Below are positions 7,291 to 18,109 of a stretch of 28,899 nucleotides of DNA, piece after piece. Position 1 is the first letter of the stretch; the number at the start of each line of letters is the position of its first letter. The notes beneath the pieces are model-generated. The model did not search any database. It saw nothing but the letters and a program-made list of their open reading frames with translations, and was not told the DNA's origin. Position numbers and translations under genes: made by a program. Source of the stretch: Brachionus plicatilis (Eukaryota; Rotifera; Eurotatoria; Ploima; Brachionidae); NCBI GenBank assembly GCA_010279815.1, contig QEOQ01000545.1, positions 49,263 to 78,161 on the forward strand. The letters are read 5' to 3'.

Positions 7291-8690
7291 TATAAATTAT
7301 AAATTATAAACTAGTTATATGATTAAACAAGATAGAGACTAGCTCTCGCGTTTTGGCTGTTGGAATCGTTGCGAAGTTTTCGAAGGAACTTCTGTAAGAA
7401 GCTGTTGTGATAAGCAGCCTTGTTTGCTTTTCTTGTTTGGAAAGGGAAGCGTGCGTTCAAGCGAAGGTTGCGTGGTTGACATGACGTGATGGGATGGTTT
7501 GGGTCAGCCAGAATTCTATTGAGTGTTTGTTCGCAGACATGGTCTATAAACTCGGCGATTGGGAGGAGTTTGTAGGAGCCTGCAGTCTGATCATCGATTC
7601 CCATGATTCGCCATAAACGGGAGTTGAAAGCGTTCATCTCACACTTAGCAGCAGCAGAGGTTGAAGTAAGCATTACGGCGCTGTACGTAAAGTGGCTGAG
7701 ACAATATGCTCGGTATACACAAATGAGCATCGGCGTAGACCAGCCATTGAGTTTAAGCTGCTTGAGCAAGAACTCGACAGGGCTGACAATTGAGCGTACA
7801 CGTCTCCATTGGAGATCGAGGTCGAGCGAGTCAGAAAGCTCAAAGCCGAGATACTTATAGGACTTGACTGTCTCAAGCATTTGGCCGAGCAGATAAACAG
7901 TAGGAACACTTGAGCCGAGTACGCGCGGTGGATTAATGAAGATCACTTTGCACTTGCCCACGTTTAAGCGCATCTTATTATCAACACACCAGCGTTGAAC
8001 GGCATCAACTATCTCTTGAGGGATGTTGCCAAATGTGTTTCCTACAATGTAAGCTAGGATGTCGTCGGCGTACTTTAGTAACTCAACTCCATAAGGCAGG
8101 TACTCATTGATGTCGAGTATGAAGAGGAGGAATAGGATAGGTCCAAGGACACTGCCCTGGATAACACCAGCACGTACATCTCGCCATTTTGTTGCCTTAC
8201 CTCTGTAGACAACTCGTTGCTTACGATGTGACAGCCAAGTTGCAATCCAAGTGATTAGCCATTGAGGAAGCATAGACTCGATCTTGATAATGAGTCGCTC
8301 ATGGTCAACCAAGTCGAATGCCTTGGCGAAGTCGAAGAAAATTCCTATCACCTTCTGGTCCCCACTGTCTATAGCTTTTCCCCATTCATCTAATACCATA
8401 ATCAATGCATCGGTGGTGCTTCTACCAGTTAAGAAGCCAAATTGTTTGTTAGTGAGAAGCCTTACACGAACAAGGCGCAATATCTGCTTGGTGATAATGC
8501 GCTCCATGATCTTACATGGCGTCGAAGTGATGGCAATTGGTCGCATGTCGCCAGGTGTAGCTGGATTCTGCACTTTCGGGATTGGCGTGATGTTACCAAG
8601 TCGCCATTCGTCAATGACAATACCTTTGTTTACGCAATGGTTAAAGATGGTAACTAAAGGTGAAACTAATTCGAGTCTTGCTGAGTAAAG
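7291..8690 (-). mobile_element. 5'-truncated non-LTR retrotransposon copy with heptamer tail
   Basis: The element's coding DNA (about 7323-8690) is sharply more G+C-rich than both flanks, so its edges are visible by composition. On the minus strand the ORF stop is followed by about 12 nt and then three TTTATAA repeats (7311-7291). This suggests an almost absent 3' UTR and a microsatellite tail. The opposite edge cuts into the N-terminal part of the RT domain, as in 5'-truncated LINE insertions. No convincing target duplication was found. It differs from the (TTA)n-tailed LINE copies, so at least two LINE families are present. Confidence 0.6.
7323..8690 (-). CDS. Reverse transcriptase domain of a non-LTR retrotransposon, lacking its N-terminus
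   Basis: The frame has no frameshift or stop for about 455 codons up to the truncation at about 8690; the first Met is at 8573, but homology continues upstream (LVSPLVTIFNHCVNKG, then DEWRLGNITPIPKV), so that Met is not the true start. RT motifs appear in order: RPIAITSTPCKIMERI, FGFLTGRSTTDAL, catalytic motif A FFDFAKAFDLVDH, motif B AGVIQGSVLGPILF, catalytic YADD in LLKYADDILAY, and the LNVGKCKV region. A thumb and a C-terminal region follow. It would copy its own RNA at a nicked chromosomal site. The endonuclease and ORF1 are missing, so this copy cannot move alone. The intact frame and unchanged catalytic residues imply a recent insertion. The clade (CR1/L2/Jockey-like) is not resolved. 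Confidence 0.9.
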   Translation of the reverse strand, partial: LYSARLELVSPLVTIFNHCVNKGIVIDEWRLGNITPIPKVQNPATPGDMRPIAITSTPCKIMERIITKQILRLVRVRLLTNKQFGFLTGRSTTDALIMVLDEWGKAIDSGDQKVIGIFFDFAKAFDLVDHERLIIKIESMLPQWLITWIATWLSHRKQRVVYRGKATKWRDVRAGVIQGSVLGPILFLLFILDINEYLPYGVELLKYADDILAYIVGNTFGNIPQEIVDAVQRWCVDNKMRLNVGKCKVIFINPPRVLGSSVPTVYLLGQMLETVKSYKYLGFELSDSLDLDLQWRRVRSIVSPVEFLLKQLKLNGWSTPMLICVYRAYCLSHFTYSAVMLTSTSAAAKCEMNAFNSRLWRIMGIDDQTAGSYKLLPIAEFIDHVCEQTLNRILADPNHPITSCQPRNLRLNARFPFQTRKANKAAYHNSFLQKFLRKLRNDSNSQNARASLYLV

Positions 8691-10379
8691 TAGGTTATAA
8701 AATATTTTCTTTTAAAAGAACTTATTTTTTTATTAAAAAAACTAAATATGGATAAAATATCTTGCTATATTAAAAAGCCTCAAATCGTATAAACAATTTT
8801 TTCTTTTATTAATTTGTTATTTTTAGTGACTGTTTAAACCAATCATTCCATAGATCTTTCCTTCCTCAATTTTTTTTTTAAATATGCTTTAGTACGGACC
8901 CTAGGTTCGTTCGAATGACTTGGACCTTTGTTTCAACCAAATTATTACAAACTATTGATTAAATATATATATAAAAATAAAAAGAAAAGAAAAATAGATG
9001 GTTAAAGGTTAAAAATTTGAGTCTTATTACAATTTTTAGCTTCCCCAGTTTAACTATTGCAGTTAATTCTGGTAAATTGTAATTATTTTTTTTGGGCCAA
9101 CAAAAAAATCTTTTTAGATGCATCAAACTTTATAATTAAATTTTTTTAATATATTTTTGAAATAAAATTTAAAAAAAAAAGGCAAAATATTGTAAATAAA
9201 TGTTTCCCTTTTTATTTGGTCATTAGTAAAATTGACTTGGATTTCTGAAATTTGCGATCTTCCGGCATTCTTCAATTTTAAATCAAAGCATTTAAATAAT
9301 CAATCTTTTCTATTCTAAAAACAAGTGCTTTTAAAAGAATTTAAATCACGTTACACAGAAATAGATTTGATTTAACTTTTTTACGCCTTTCAAATTTAAT
9401 CTTAAATTCTTTCCAAATATGGCAGTCATGAACTGGTAGCAGAATCTAAAAGAATTCTTACAAGCGATTTATTAGGACCGAGACCCGCACGCTAAAAGCT
9501 AAGAAAATTATTACATTTTTAAAATTATTCAGAAATAAAAATTAAATATAAATATTTTAAAAGATTTGAAAATTATTTGATTTCATAACAATTCCAAGTA
9601 TCGGATTTGCTTTATTTATTTATTGATGAATTAACTTCCTTTGAGAAATAACAAGTAAAAATTATAAAAAAGCAAATTTAAAAATTGTTTAAAAATAGAT
9701 TTTAAAATTTGACAATATAGATAATTTTCCACTCTCTGAAGAGTAGATGCATTTAAATAAAAGGTTTTCTTGAGTAAAAGAAAAAAATTCCAAAAAAAAT
9801 CAGTTTTTAATATTAAATTGCTAAGACTATTTATATATTTTTTAATATTTTCAATTTTTCAGTCTCATTAAATATTTTAATCAACTGGACAACATATTAA
9901 AAACATAAAGCACAACTAGTGTTATAAAAAAAGTAATTATACATCATATTTTCAAATAAAATATTTTCAATTAAACATTGACAAAAAATAATTATATAAA
10001 ATGATTTAAAGAAATAAACGAATTATGTCTTTAATCAGAATTTTCATAAAAAGCAAAGACAGCCAAGATTCAGTTCTCGCTTTTTTTTTTTAATTTTTTC
10101 GAATAAAAGAAGTTTGAAAAAAAATTACTAAAATAATAAAATTTCAATTAGTAAAAATCATTTTTAATTTTTATTAGAAATTAAATAATTTATTTATTTT
10201 TCAAAGTCTTTTTTTTATGTATTTTATAATTGGATCTTTCTATTTTTAAATAAAAAAACAATTTTAACAACATTTTTTACTTCCAAAAGTTATTTTCATA
10301 TCAAATAATTTTCAACTCATAAAACTTAGAAATTAAAATAGCAGAAACAAAAAATTTTATTAAATTAAAATATTATTGA
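8691..10379. other. A+T-rich intergenic DNA, nothing recognised
   Basis: The stretch consists mostly of A/T runs. A small more complex patch at about 8880-8935 (with CGGACCCTAGGTTCGTTCG) does not match any RNA gene or exon I can support. Confidence 0.45.
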
Positions 10380-10826
10380 ATCCTGGACCCTAATTAATTT
10401 ATGATCTATAAATTCGATGGTTGCATAAACAATTTGCCTTTAAAATAGCCTTAACGAGCCATTGAGACCAAATAAAATAGCTCGAACCATAAAATTTCGA
10501 ATGACATTTTACCGGTGAGTAAATCTCGCGTATTGCTATCAAAAAGCGTCTTTTAAAATGGTAGATCACAACCAGGCTTTAGTGAATTTATTCTCATTAG
10601 CATGTGATTTTATTGTGGTACTCTACACTTATTTTTTAACGCTAAATATGGTAATTTAAATTGACTATTGGCAAAAAATAGGTCTCAATTACTCGTTCAG
10701 TAATAAAACATGCTCCAGGTAGTTTCAAAAATCGGATAATTAATCCGAATCATGTAAATTTTATTTCTCATTGCATTTTAATACTCCAATGTGACATAGT
10801 AATTAAGAAAAATTTACAACCAAAAA

Positions 10827-11025
10827 ATGCCGAAACCCAGCAAAAAAAGTCCTCGTAAGGTAATCGATTTTTAATGATAAGTCGTAAATTTTTTTGTTAC
10901 AAAAGGACACAAAGACGGTGACAATAATCTTATTTGTTTTGTTTAATGGATTTTTAATACAATTTTGCAATCGAGTTTGTAATGACCCGGTTGCACTAAG
11001 AGCATCGGTGTTTTCTGAGATTTAG
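10827..11025 (+). CDS. Candidate two-exon small ORF (50 aa), very tentative
   Basis: ATG at 10827 opens a basic 11-codon piece (MPKPSKKSPRK) ending at a consensus-like donor, AAG|GTAATC. A 46-bp gap (10860-10905) ends in ACAAAAG. The frame continues in phase with a hydrophobic stretch (TVTIILFVLFNGFLI) to TAG at 11023-11025. The gap length equals the short introns of the secure genes in this window. There is no homology I recognise and the whole model could be coincidence in A+T-rich DNA. Confidence 0.15.
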
Positions 11026-11250
11026 CCCTGCGGATATTGATCTGTATCGAACAACTGCACGCTATTTCTCTTTTTCAGCCTTTCGTCTATTCCTTCCTGG
11101 AAGAGTCGAATTTCGGATTTTAGATAATTGCTTTTTTTTGTTTTTCACCAAAAATTAAATCTATCCCTGTGGTGATATAAAACCAGAATTTAATCTTTTT
11201 TATTGCTTTTCGTTTCCACTTTGGACTCGATTTTAAATGTCATCAATTTT

Positions 11251-11458
11251 ATGGCTGCAAATTCGCCAAAATTGGTGCTAAAATCAATTTTCAAAGAGTT
11301 TTAATAGCTTTTTTTTTATTTAGAACCAAGTGAGCATTTTTGTTTACAGTCAGCAGCCTAAAAGCAATAAAATTTACTCATATAGATCAATGGAGGCTTT
11401 TAACAGCAGAAACAAAGTAGATAATCGGCGCCATGAAATAGCGAGCAAACTCGGATGA
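11251..11458 (+). CDS. Candidate two-exon small ORF (52 aa), very tentative
   Basis: ATG at 11251 gives MAANSPKL, then a donor-like TTG|GTGCTA. A 49-bp gap (11275-11323) ends in a T-rich tract and TTTAG. The second exon (11324-11458) is open in phase for 44 codons: NQVSIFVYSQQPKSN, then MEAFNSRNKVDNRRHEIASK, and TGA. Polypyrimidine tract, gap length and phase fit a real intron. The product is unknown. A competing frame through the first exon also exists, so this is only a model to test. Confidence 0.18.
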
Positions 11459-11480
11459 TCTACTTAGCTTCGATGCAATT

Positions 11481-13239
11481 AGATATCCCTGATTTGTTTA
11501 CAAGTCCTGAAATACTAATAAATTACAAAATGAATTATTTTCCAGAGTTAGTTTTTGTAAACACATAAATTTAATTTGAAACCAAAGATAGAACATTAAT
11601 TTTAATTACATAAATTAAAAAAAGCTTAAACTTCCAAGATATTAATCCCAAGACTTGATTAAATAACTCCTTCTGATAGAGAATCTTCAAGAAAAATTTT
11701 GAGTAAATCATTTGGAAAATATTTGCTTTAAATTTAATTTTTTTTAATAAACAGTACATGAATTCTGAAAATCTGAATTTTTTTCAAAAAAAAAAATTTC
11801 TATTAGTCGTTTTAAAAAAAATAAAATTGAGTACAAAATTTGATTTTACGGATTTTGTAAAGAGGTCTGATTTATTCAATTAAAATCAGTTGATGCAAAA
11901 AAAAAACTTAAACAAATCGATATCTTCTAAAAGCAATAAATAATTTTGAGTTTATTTTTTTTATTAATAAAATTTATTTTTAAAAAGAATTAATTCTTAT
12001 TTTTATTATTAATTCATTCAATTGATTTCTCTAAAAATTTAATTTTAAAACAAGAATATAATTTTCACAACCTTTACTAGAAATAGACTAAGTTCCCCTT
12101 TCGGTGTTTAACTGAGATTATTTTTAGCAAAAAAATTCTTTAAAAAATATTTTCAATTTCTAGGAAGTCAATCAACTATATTTTTAGATTAGTATGGCCT
12201 TGTCAAATGCTTCTCAAGCATATTTCTGGACAAAATCACAAAACTTGTAAAGAAAGTTTTACCATACATAATTATTCAACTAATAAGATAACTACATAAT
12301 ACAATAATCTGCCAGTTGTTCAATTCATTTACAAACAGGCAGTGAGATACAAGGTTCTGCAAACCACACAGTTATCAGTCTTTCTTTAAATTTTGTCAAA
12401 ATTCATTAAACATAATGCTTTAAAATTTATGATTTTTTTTTATAAAAAGACTACTAAGGTAGTCTATTTTTTAAAGCAAACTTTTTCATTTTTTCTTTTA
12501 ATTAATTAAATAAAATTTAAAAAATTTTTCTTTTTCTTCAATTAGTTGTTTAGAAATATCGATATTTATTATTTAAGCAAAAAAGCCTTTAAATTTTAAA
12601 TCAAAAGATTTAAAATTTCAACAATTTGAGACCTGTTTGATCGATTTTTTGATATATTTATTAATTTACCCTTCAGATTTTCGAGAGACTTATAAAGTTT
12701 TCTTAGAATCATTTTTTAAATGGAATCTTTAACATTTTAGCAATTTATTATTAATTTTATTTAAAAAAAATGATTATTTTTATTTTTTTAAATTAATTTA
12801 TAGAATATTTAAATATTAAAAGCCTATTTTCACGGATTTTTTATATTTTTTATAACTTTGCCATTATTGAGAAGGATTTGATTAGTCAACTAAAATCCTT
12901 TATATTTGGGGTGATTCTTTAACTTTTTTTTCATTCTTATTTGTTTCTTTTAATTTTATATAAAAAAAGATTTTGATAAATTTTTTTGTTAAGTTTTTTT
13001 TTATTTTTTATTGTATTCAAAAAAAAATAAAGATTCTATTAAAACTATGTTATTTGCTTTATAACAAATTTAAAAATTATTTATAAAATAAAGAAATAAG
13101 ATAAAATAAAAGACCTATTTTGATCGATTGCTATTCAAAAAAGTCTCACACTCGGCAAAACTCGACTAAACTAAATCGAATTTTTAAAATTAAAATTAAG
13201 ATTAAAAAATATTAATTAAAATTAATTTTAGCATTCAAT
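11481..13239. other. A+T-rich DNA upstream of the Hox gene, nothing firm
   Basis: The stretch is mostly low-complexity. A more complex patch at about 12180-12380 contains GATA-like words (GATAAC, TTATCAG) and could be regulatory. Loosely similar phrases (GAGACCTGTTTGATCGAT near 12630, AGACCTATTTTGATCGAT near 13112) hint at a degenerate dispersed repeat. Confidence 0.35.
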
Positions 13240-13944
13240 GACTTTACTAATGAGTGTTAATGAATAGACTCGGGCTCTGAATGTAAGCATTCTGTGAGTG
13301 ATTGATGTCGATTAGAAAATTTGTTATGTAAAAACCTACCGAAAACATGGCAATTAAAATTAATTTATTTTAATAAAGAAAAATAAAAAAGATCCTACTG
13401 AATCGAATAAAGGTAAATTTTTTTTGGCAAAAAAAAAAAAACAGAAGGCGGTGTTTAGGTTAAAATTTCGAATCTAGTATCTAATTAGTTTGCATTTTTC
13501 TCATTGGATCCGAATGAGTGTTGATAAAAATACAAACGAATAAAAGTTTTCATTCGCTAATTTAACTTTGATTAGTTTTTCTATATGGTATTCGATTGTG
13601 CCAGGCTACAAAGCGATTGGCTACGGCCACCAATCTCAACTCATATTCGACTAGAGCTCAAATTTTTGCTTTATTTATTTTTTTTTATATAAGAAAAAAA
13701 TTCGTATCTAAAATTCTGTACAAGCTAGAAAAAAGAAATTAAAAAAAAATCTAAGAAAATTTATATCTATATCATTTAAGGCCATTCATCCAAAACAAAA
13801 GTTCGATTATCATTTTTGCTTAATAGTTTTCTAATAAAAATTAATTAGAGCCATAATTCACAACAGCTCTATTAAATTTAAATAAATTTGGCCATAAAAT
13901 CAGAAAAGGTGTTGGCACAAAGAGCCTCCTTGGCAACAGCAAAA
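13240..13944 (+). promoter_or_regulatory. Probable proximal promoter and 5' leader region of the Hox gene
   Basis: The stretch 13240-13640 is distinctly more complex than its surroundings. It contains inverted CCAAT motifs, GATTGGC at about 13615 and CCACCAATC at about 13627, separated by only a few bases. Several TAAT-core homeodomain-type words (CTAATTAG at about 13481, GATTAG, TTAATTAG at about 13841) are present. The frame upstream of the chosen ATG stays open to 13888 without a Met, so the leader ends at 13944. No TATA box or start site can be fixed. Confidence 0.35.
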
Positions 13945-15167
<1,223 letters not shown>

Positions 15168-15335
15168 AACTTGTTTAATTTTAATTTGAATGCTCAATGC
15201 TCTGTCTCAAAAGTGGCTGATCTGGCGTGTAAATATTAAGACCGGCACCACAATTTACTTTAGAGAGAAGCGTTGAGCTTGGGTTAAGAGAGCATTGGTG
15301 ATTAATATTAGTATTGTTCAGGTTTAAAGTTGTTT

Positions 15336-15341
15336 AATAAA
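15336..15341 (+). terminator. Likely polyadenylation signal of the Hox gene
   Basis: AATAAA lies 169 nt after the stop codon. A second AATAAA at 15479-15484 could serve a longer 3' UTR. Confidence 0.5.
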
Positions 15342-15489
15342 TTTTGTGGCATTTTTCTCTAATTTAAAGCTTTAAAATTTAAAATTTTTTTTGTTTTTTT
15401 TTTTTTTTTTTTAAATTTTTCTTTTCCTAATTCGATTTAATGTAATTATTATTATATTTTTTGTTAATTTTAATGTTGAATAAATTCTC

Positions 15490-16180
15490 GTAAAAAGCTA
15501 CTTGATGTTTGTTGCTTACTCATATTTCGCATTTATAAAAGGCCAAAACGATCGTTTTGTTAACATTAATTGTTTTATTTACCAATTTAAATGCCAAAAT
15601 ATGCATTTCTCAGATCTCTTGTGGTTTAATTTGAGACTTATGTGCGCTTTTCGACCCAAGTTATTGGCCATTAAATATAATAATCAACAAACTACGCTTG
15701 ATATCGATTCTTTATCGATAAATTTTATGTTCAAAACATTAAAAAAACTATAAACTATTGGCTGATCTTGATGTTGGAAATTTTTTTTTTTTTTCATTCC
15801 TATAAATCAATTAAAACTCCTCAATGGCACAGTGGAATAGATAAATTTGGATCTGGTTAACTGGTGGAAAAAAATTTAAGGTCTTGAAAATTTTATTACA
15901 AACTATTTCAATACAAATTTTACAATTCATAGTACAAATATTGATTGTGGATTGTTTGCTTTTCTGTAAGTGTCATAGAAAAAAAAATCGAATAAGTTGA
16001 TAAATTTAAAAATTAATAATCAATTTTCTGAATTTAGTGAAACATATTTTGTTTCTTGTTGTTTCATCATCAAATTTCTTAAAGCTGAAAATTTCAATTG
16101 ACAATTTTCAGAAGATTTGAAAATTATGAAAATCCACTAGAAAACTAATAATAATAAAAGTAATATTAATAAAACTCATA
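15490..16180. other. Intergenic DNA downstream of the Hox gene, no gene supported
   Basis: A block at 15530-15720 is a little more complex and open on both strands (83 codons plus; a 30-codon minus frame beginning MANNLGRKAHISLK). Neither matches a known family and no splice sites connect them to anything. The rest is A/T-rich. Confidence 0.4.
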
Positions 16181-16186
16181 GACGTC

Positions 16187-17110
16187 TCTGTACCTGTTGA
16201 TGCGAATATCTTAAAAAAGCAGCAGAGAAAATCTAAAATTATATAGATCTAAAAATGGTAAATTTCTATTTATTTGGGCTCAGTTGGCTAGAAAATTTTA
16301 ATCAATGTTTTTGGAACTCTGTTGCCACTGTTCCAAGTGCTCCAATTTCGACTGATACAACTCTTGTTTTTGCTTTCGTCATTCACCATATCTAGATTCG
16401 GCAACTTTTAATGAAAGTTCCATTTTTAAAGACTTAAAAATGAATGAATTTTTTTGTTTTTCTTTCTGCATTTTTCAGAACAAAATTAGAATTATTGAAT
16501 TCTTAGGGAATTTTTGAAAAACCATAATTTTTTAAAAGTATTTGAATCAATTTGAAAAATTTTTATAATGTTTTTCAATAAATAGATTATCTAAAAAATA
16601 AAAAAGATGTTCAATTTTTTTATTGTTTTTACTAATAAGTTGAAAATTCAATAAAATCTTTAGAATAAATTCATGTGATAACTAGCATTTAAAATTCTTT
16701 AAATTTTTTTTTCAAAAATAAAAACAAAAAGTGTGTTTTAAAGAATTTCAAACAAGTCTTTCAAAACGATTTTATTCTTAAAAATTTTATTGAATTTTCA
16801 AAAAAGTAATACTTTTAAAAATTATGATCAGCCGAAAACGTCCAAAGATTTCTATGATTTTGCGCTGAATAATATAACAATTAGAAAGAAAAACTATCAA
16901 ATGGTGAGGAAAAAAATCAAAAAAATCCATTTATGCCTCATTTATTCTAAAGTCTTTAAAAATAAAAGTTTTAATAAATCGAGATATCGTGAATGTAGAA
17001 AACAAAAGTTTGAGCACATGGAACAGTAACAACAGAGTTGCAAAAACATCCTTTAAATTGTCTGACCAACTAAGCTCAAGAAAAATTAAAAAATATACCA
17101 CATTCTTAGG
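16187..17110. pseudogene. Scrambled relics of a LINE ORF2 C-terminal region in both orientations
   Basis: Plus strand, 16187-16250, encodes IDVSVPVDANILKKQQRK, like the 'IDxxxPxDxNIxxKxxEK' segment found after the RT domain in many animal LINEs. Minus strand, about 16400-16290, encodes TRVVSVEIGALGTVATEFQK, matching the 'VVPVVIGALGTV' segment that normally comes next. A second, more decayed copy of that segment lies on the plus strand at about 16992-17110; its DNA (GAGCACATGGAACAGTAACA) aligns with the reverse complement of the first. Stops and frameshifts occur throughout. The expected order is broken by an inversion, so this is a rearranged relic. Confidence 0.5.
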
Positions 17111-17484
17111 AAGATCCTTTTAAACAAGACGTTTAAATTTTCTTTACACCGTAATTCAATTATGAATTTTCTCCTTAATTCCGGATTATATCTCTGGTAG
17201 CATCATACTTAGTATTTTAACTCCAACCAAACATATCAAAATCCAAACTTAAAACGCTAAGAATGGAATGCTTAATTTTTGTAATTTTTTATTTAAAAAA
17301 ACTTTGTTTCTGTCAATAAAAAATCGTGAACGATGAAAAATTCACACCAACCTTTTTCTGTATCAAAAAGGAGGAAAAATAAATTTTTTTTTTGGCATTG
17401 AGCTTTTGATGAACTTATGGATAATTTTTTGGATTGTGCCACTTAAATGAAAATTAAATTTTTCTACAATTTAAATTCTGTCAG

Positions 17485-17577
17485 ATCTCCTCCCTTTCTC
17501 ACGGCTTCATGGCCAACAAATTCAAAACTCAAAGCATTTTTAATGCGAAAGATTCTATAAATAAATATAAAAAATAA
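17485..17577 (+). CDS. Possible orphan terminal exon (30 codons), tentative
   Basis: After an acceptor-like TTCTGTCAG the frame reads ISSLSHGFMANKFKTQSIFN, then a short basic end and TAA (17575-17577). The composition is less A+T-rich and codon-like. An upstream frame ending at a donor-like CAAATG|GTGAGG (16903) encodes KTSKDFYDFALNNITIRKKN and would join in phase, but the 581-bp gap contains a LINE relic. There is no recognised homology. Confidence 0.2.
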   Translation: MSSLSHGFMANKFKTQSIFNAKDSINKYKK

Positions 17578-17960
17578 AAATTGATATAAATAAAATTCAA
17601 ATATATATAAAAAAACTTAACTTATAATTAAAAAAATTGTATTTGTGATTTTTTTTGTTAATCATCTATCTGTACAGTATTTTTGTATATTTTTTTTTAG
17701 TTTATAAAATTCAAATATTTAATGTTTTTTTTTAATTTACACTTATTTTTTACTTATTCCCACATTTAATTAATTTTATTTTTTATCAATTATTAACTTA
17801 TTACTTAAGTTATTTTTTAATTTTAAATTTTTTGGCATCTAATTTGCTCTTAGTCATATTATGAAATAGATTCAGATGACTAAATATTAATTATCTGGAG
17901 AAAAAATTAAAAAAAAATTTTTTTTCTGACTGAAATTGGTATTGATGTTTAAACATTAAG

Positions 17961-18105
17961 AAAGATCGAGTACGTAAATTTTAAAGATGATGACATGAAT
18001 TCAAGTGACAAATATACCTCAACGGAAGTTTATGACAACACATTTGAACAAAGAAGAACAATTGATTTTGAACAAGCTTTGTTTGAAAAAAATCAAGTTA
18101 GCTAA
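17961..18105 (+). CDS. Possible orphan terminal exon (about 47 codons), tentative
   Basis: The open frame follows ACATTAAG and ends with TAA (18103-18105). It is unusually rich in Asp, Glu, Ser and Thr for this region (KDDDMNSSDKYTSTEVYDN, then TIDFEQALFEKNQVS), a composition not expected from random A/T-rich DNA. I see no partner exon and do not recognise it. Together with 17485-17577 it may belong to an unrecognised plus-strand gene or be a gene relic. Confidence 0.25.
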
Positions 18106-18109
18106 ATTT

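Larger units (their letters stand above)
10380..11480. promoter_or_regulatory. Complex, less A+T-rich island upstream of the Hox gene: candidate regulatory DNA or unrecognised exons
   Basis: Sequence complexity and G+C rise clearly over 10380-10720, 10800-10860, 10980-11110 and 11200-11480, compared with the A/T runs on either side. The island contains homeodomain- and GATA-like words (ATTAGCATG, TTTTATTG, AGATCA). It also contains two intron-like gaps of 46 and 49 bp that would join short open frames (see the two candidate small genes). Location 2.5-3.5 kb upstream of a Hox start would suit an enhancer. Nothing in the sequence proves either role. Confidence 0.3.

Noticed and set aside
7603..8688. 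Several plus- and minus-strand frames overlapping the reverse transcriptase
   Set aside because: They are shadows of the strongly supported minus-strand RT frame, which is less A+T-rich and so leaves long accidental frames.
8880..8935. Possible tRNA fragment around CTAGGTTCGTTCGAATGAC
   Set aside because: It has a GGTTCG word but no matching A box or acceptor stem; a cloverleaf cannot be drawn.
11390..11458. RRHEIASKLG as a degenerate homeobox
   Set aside because: Only part of one helix resembles a homeodomain, and no recognition helix (WFQNRR) follows in any frame.
15502..15753. 83-codon plus frame downstream of the Hox gene
   Set aside because: It has no Met at its open start, no family match and an equally open minus strand; it is probably non-coding.
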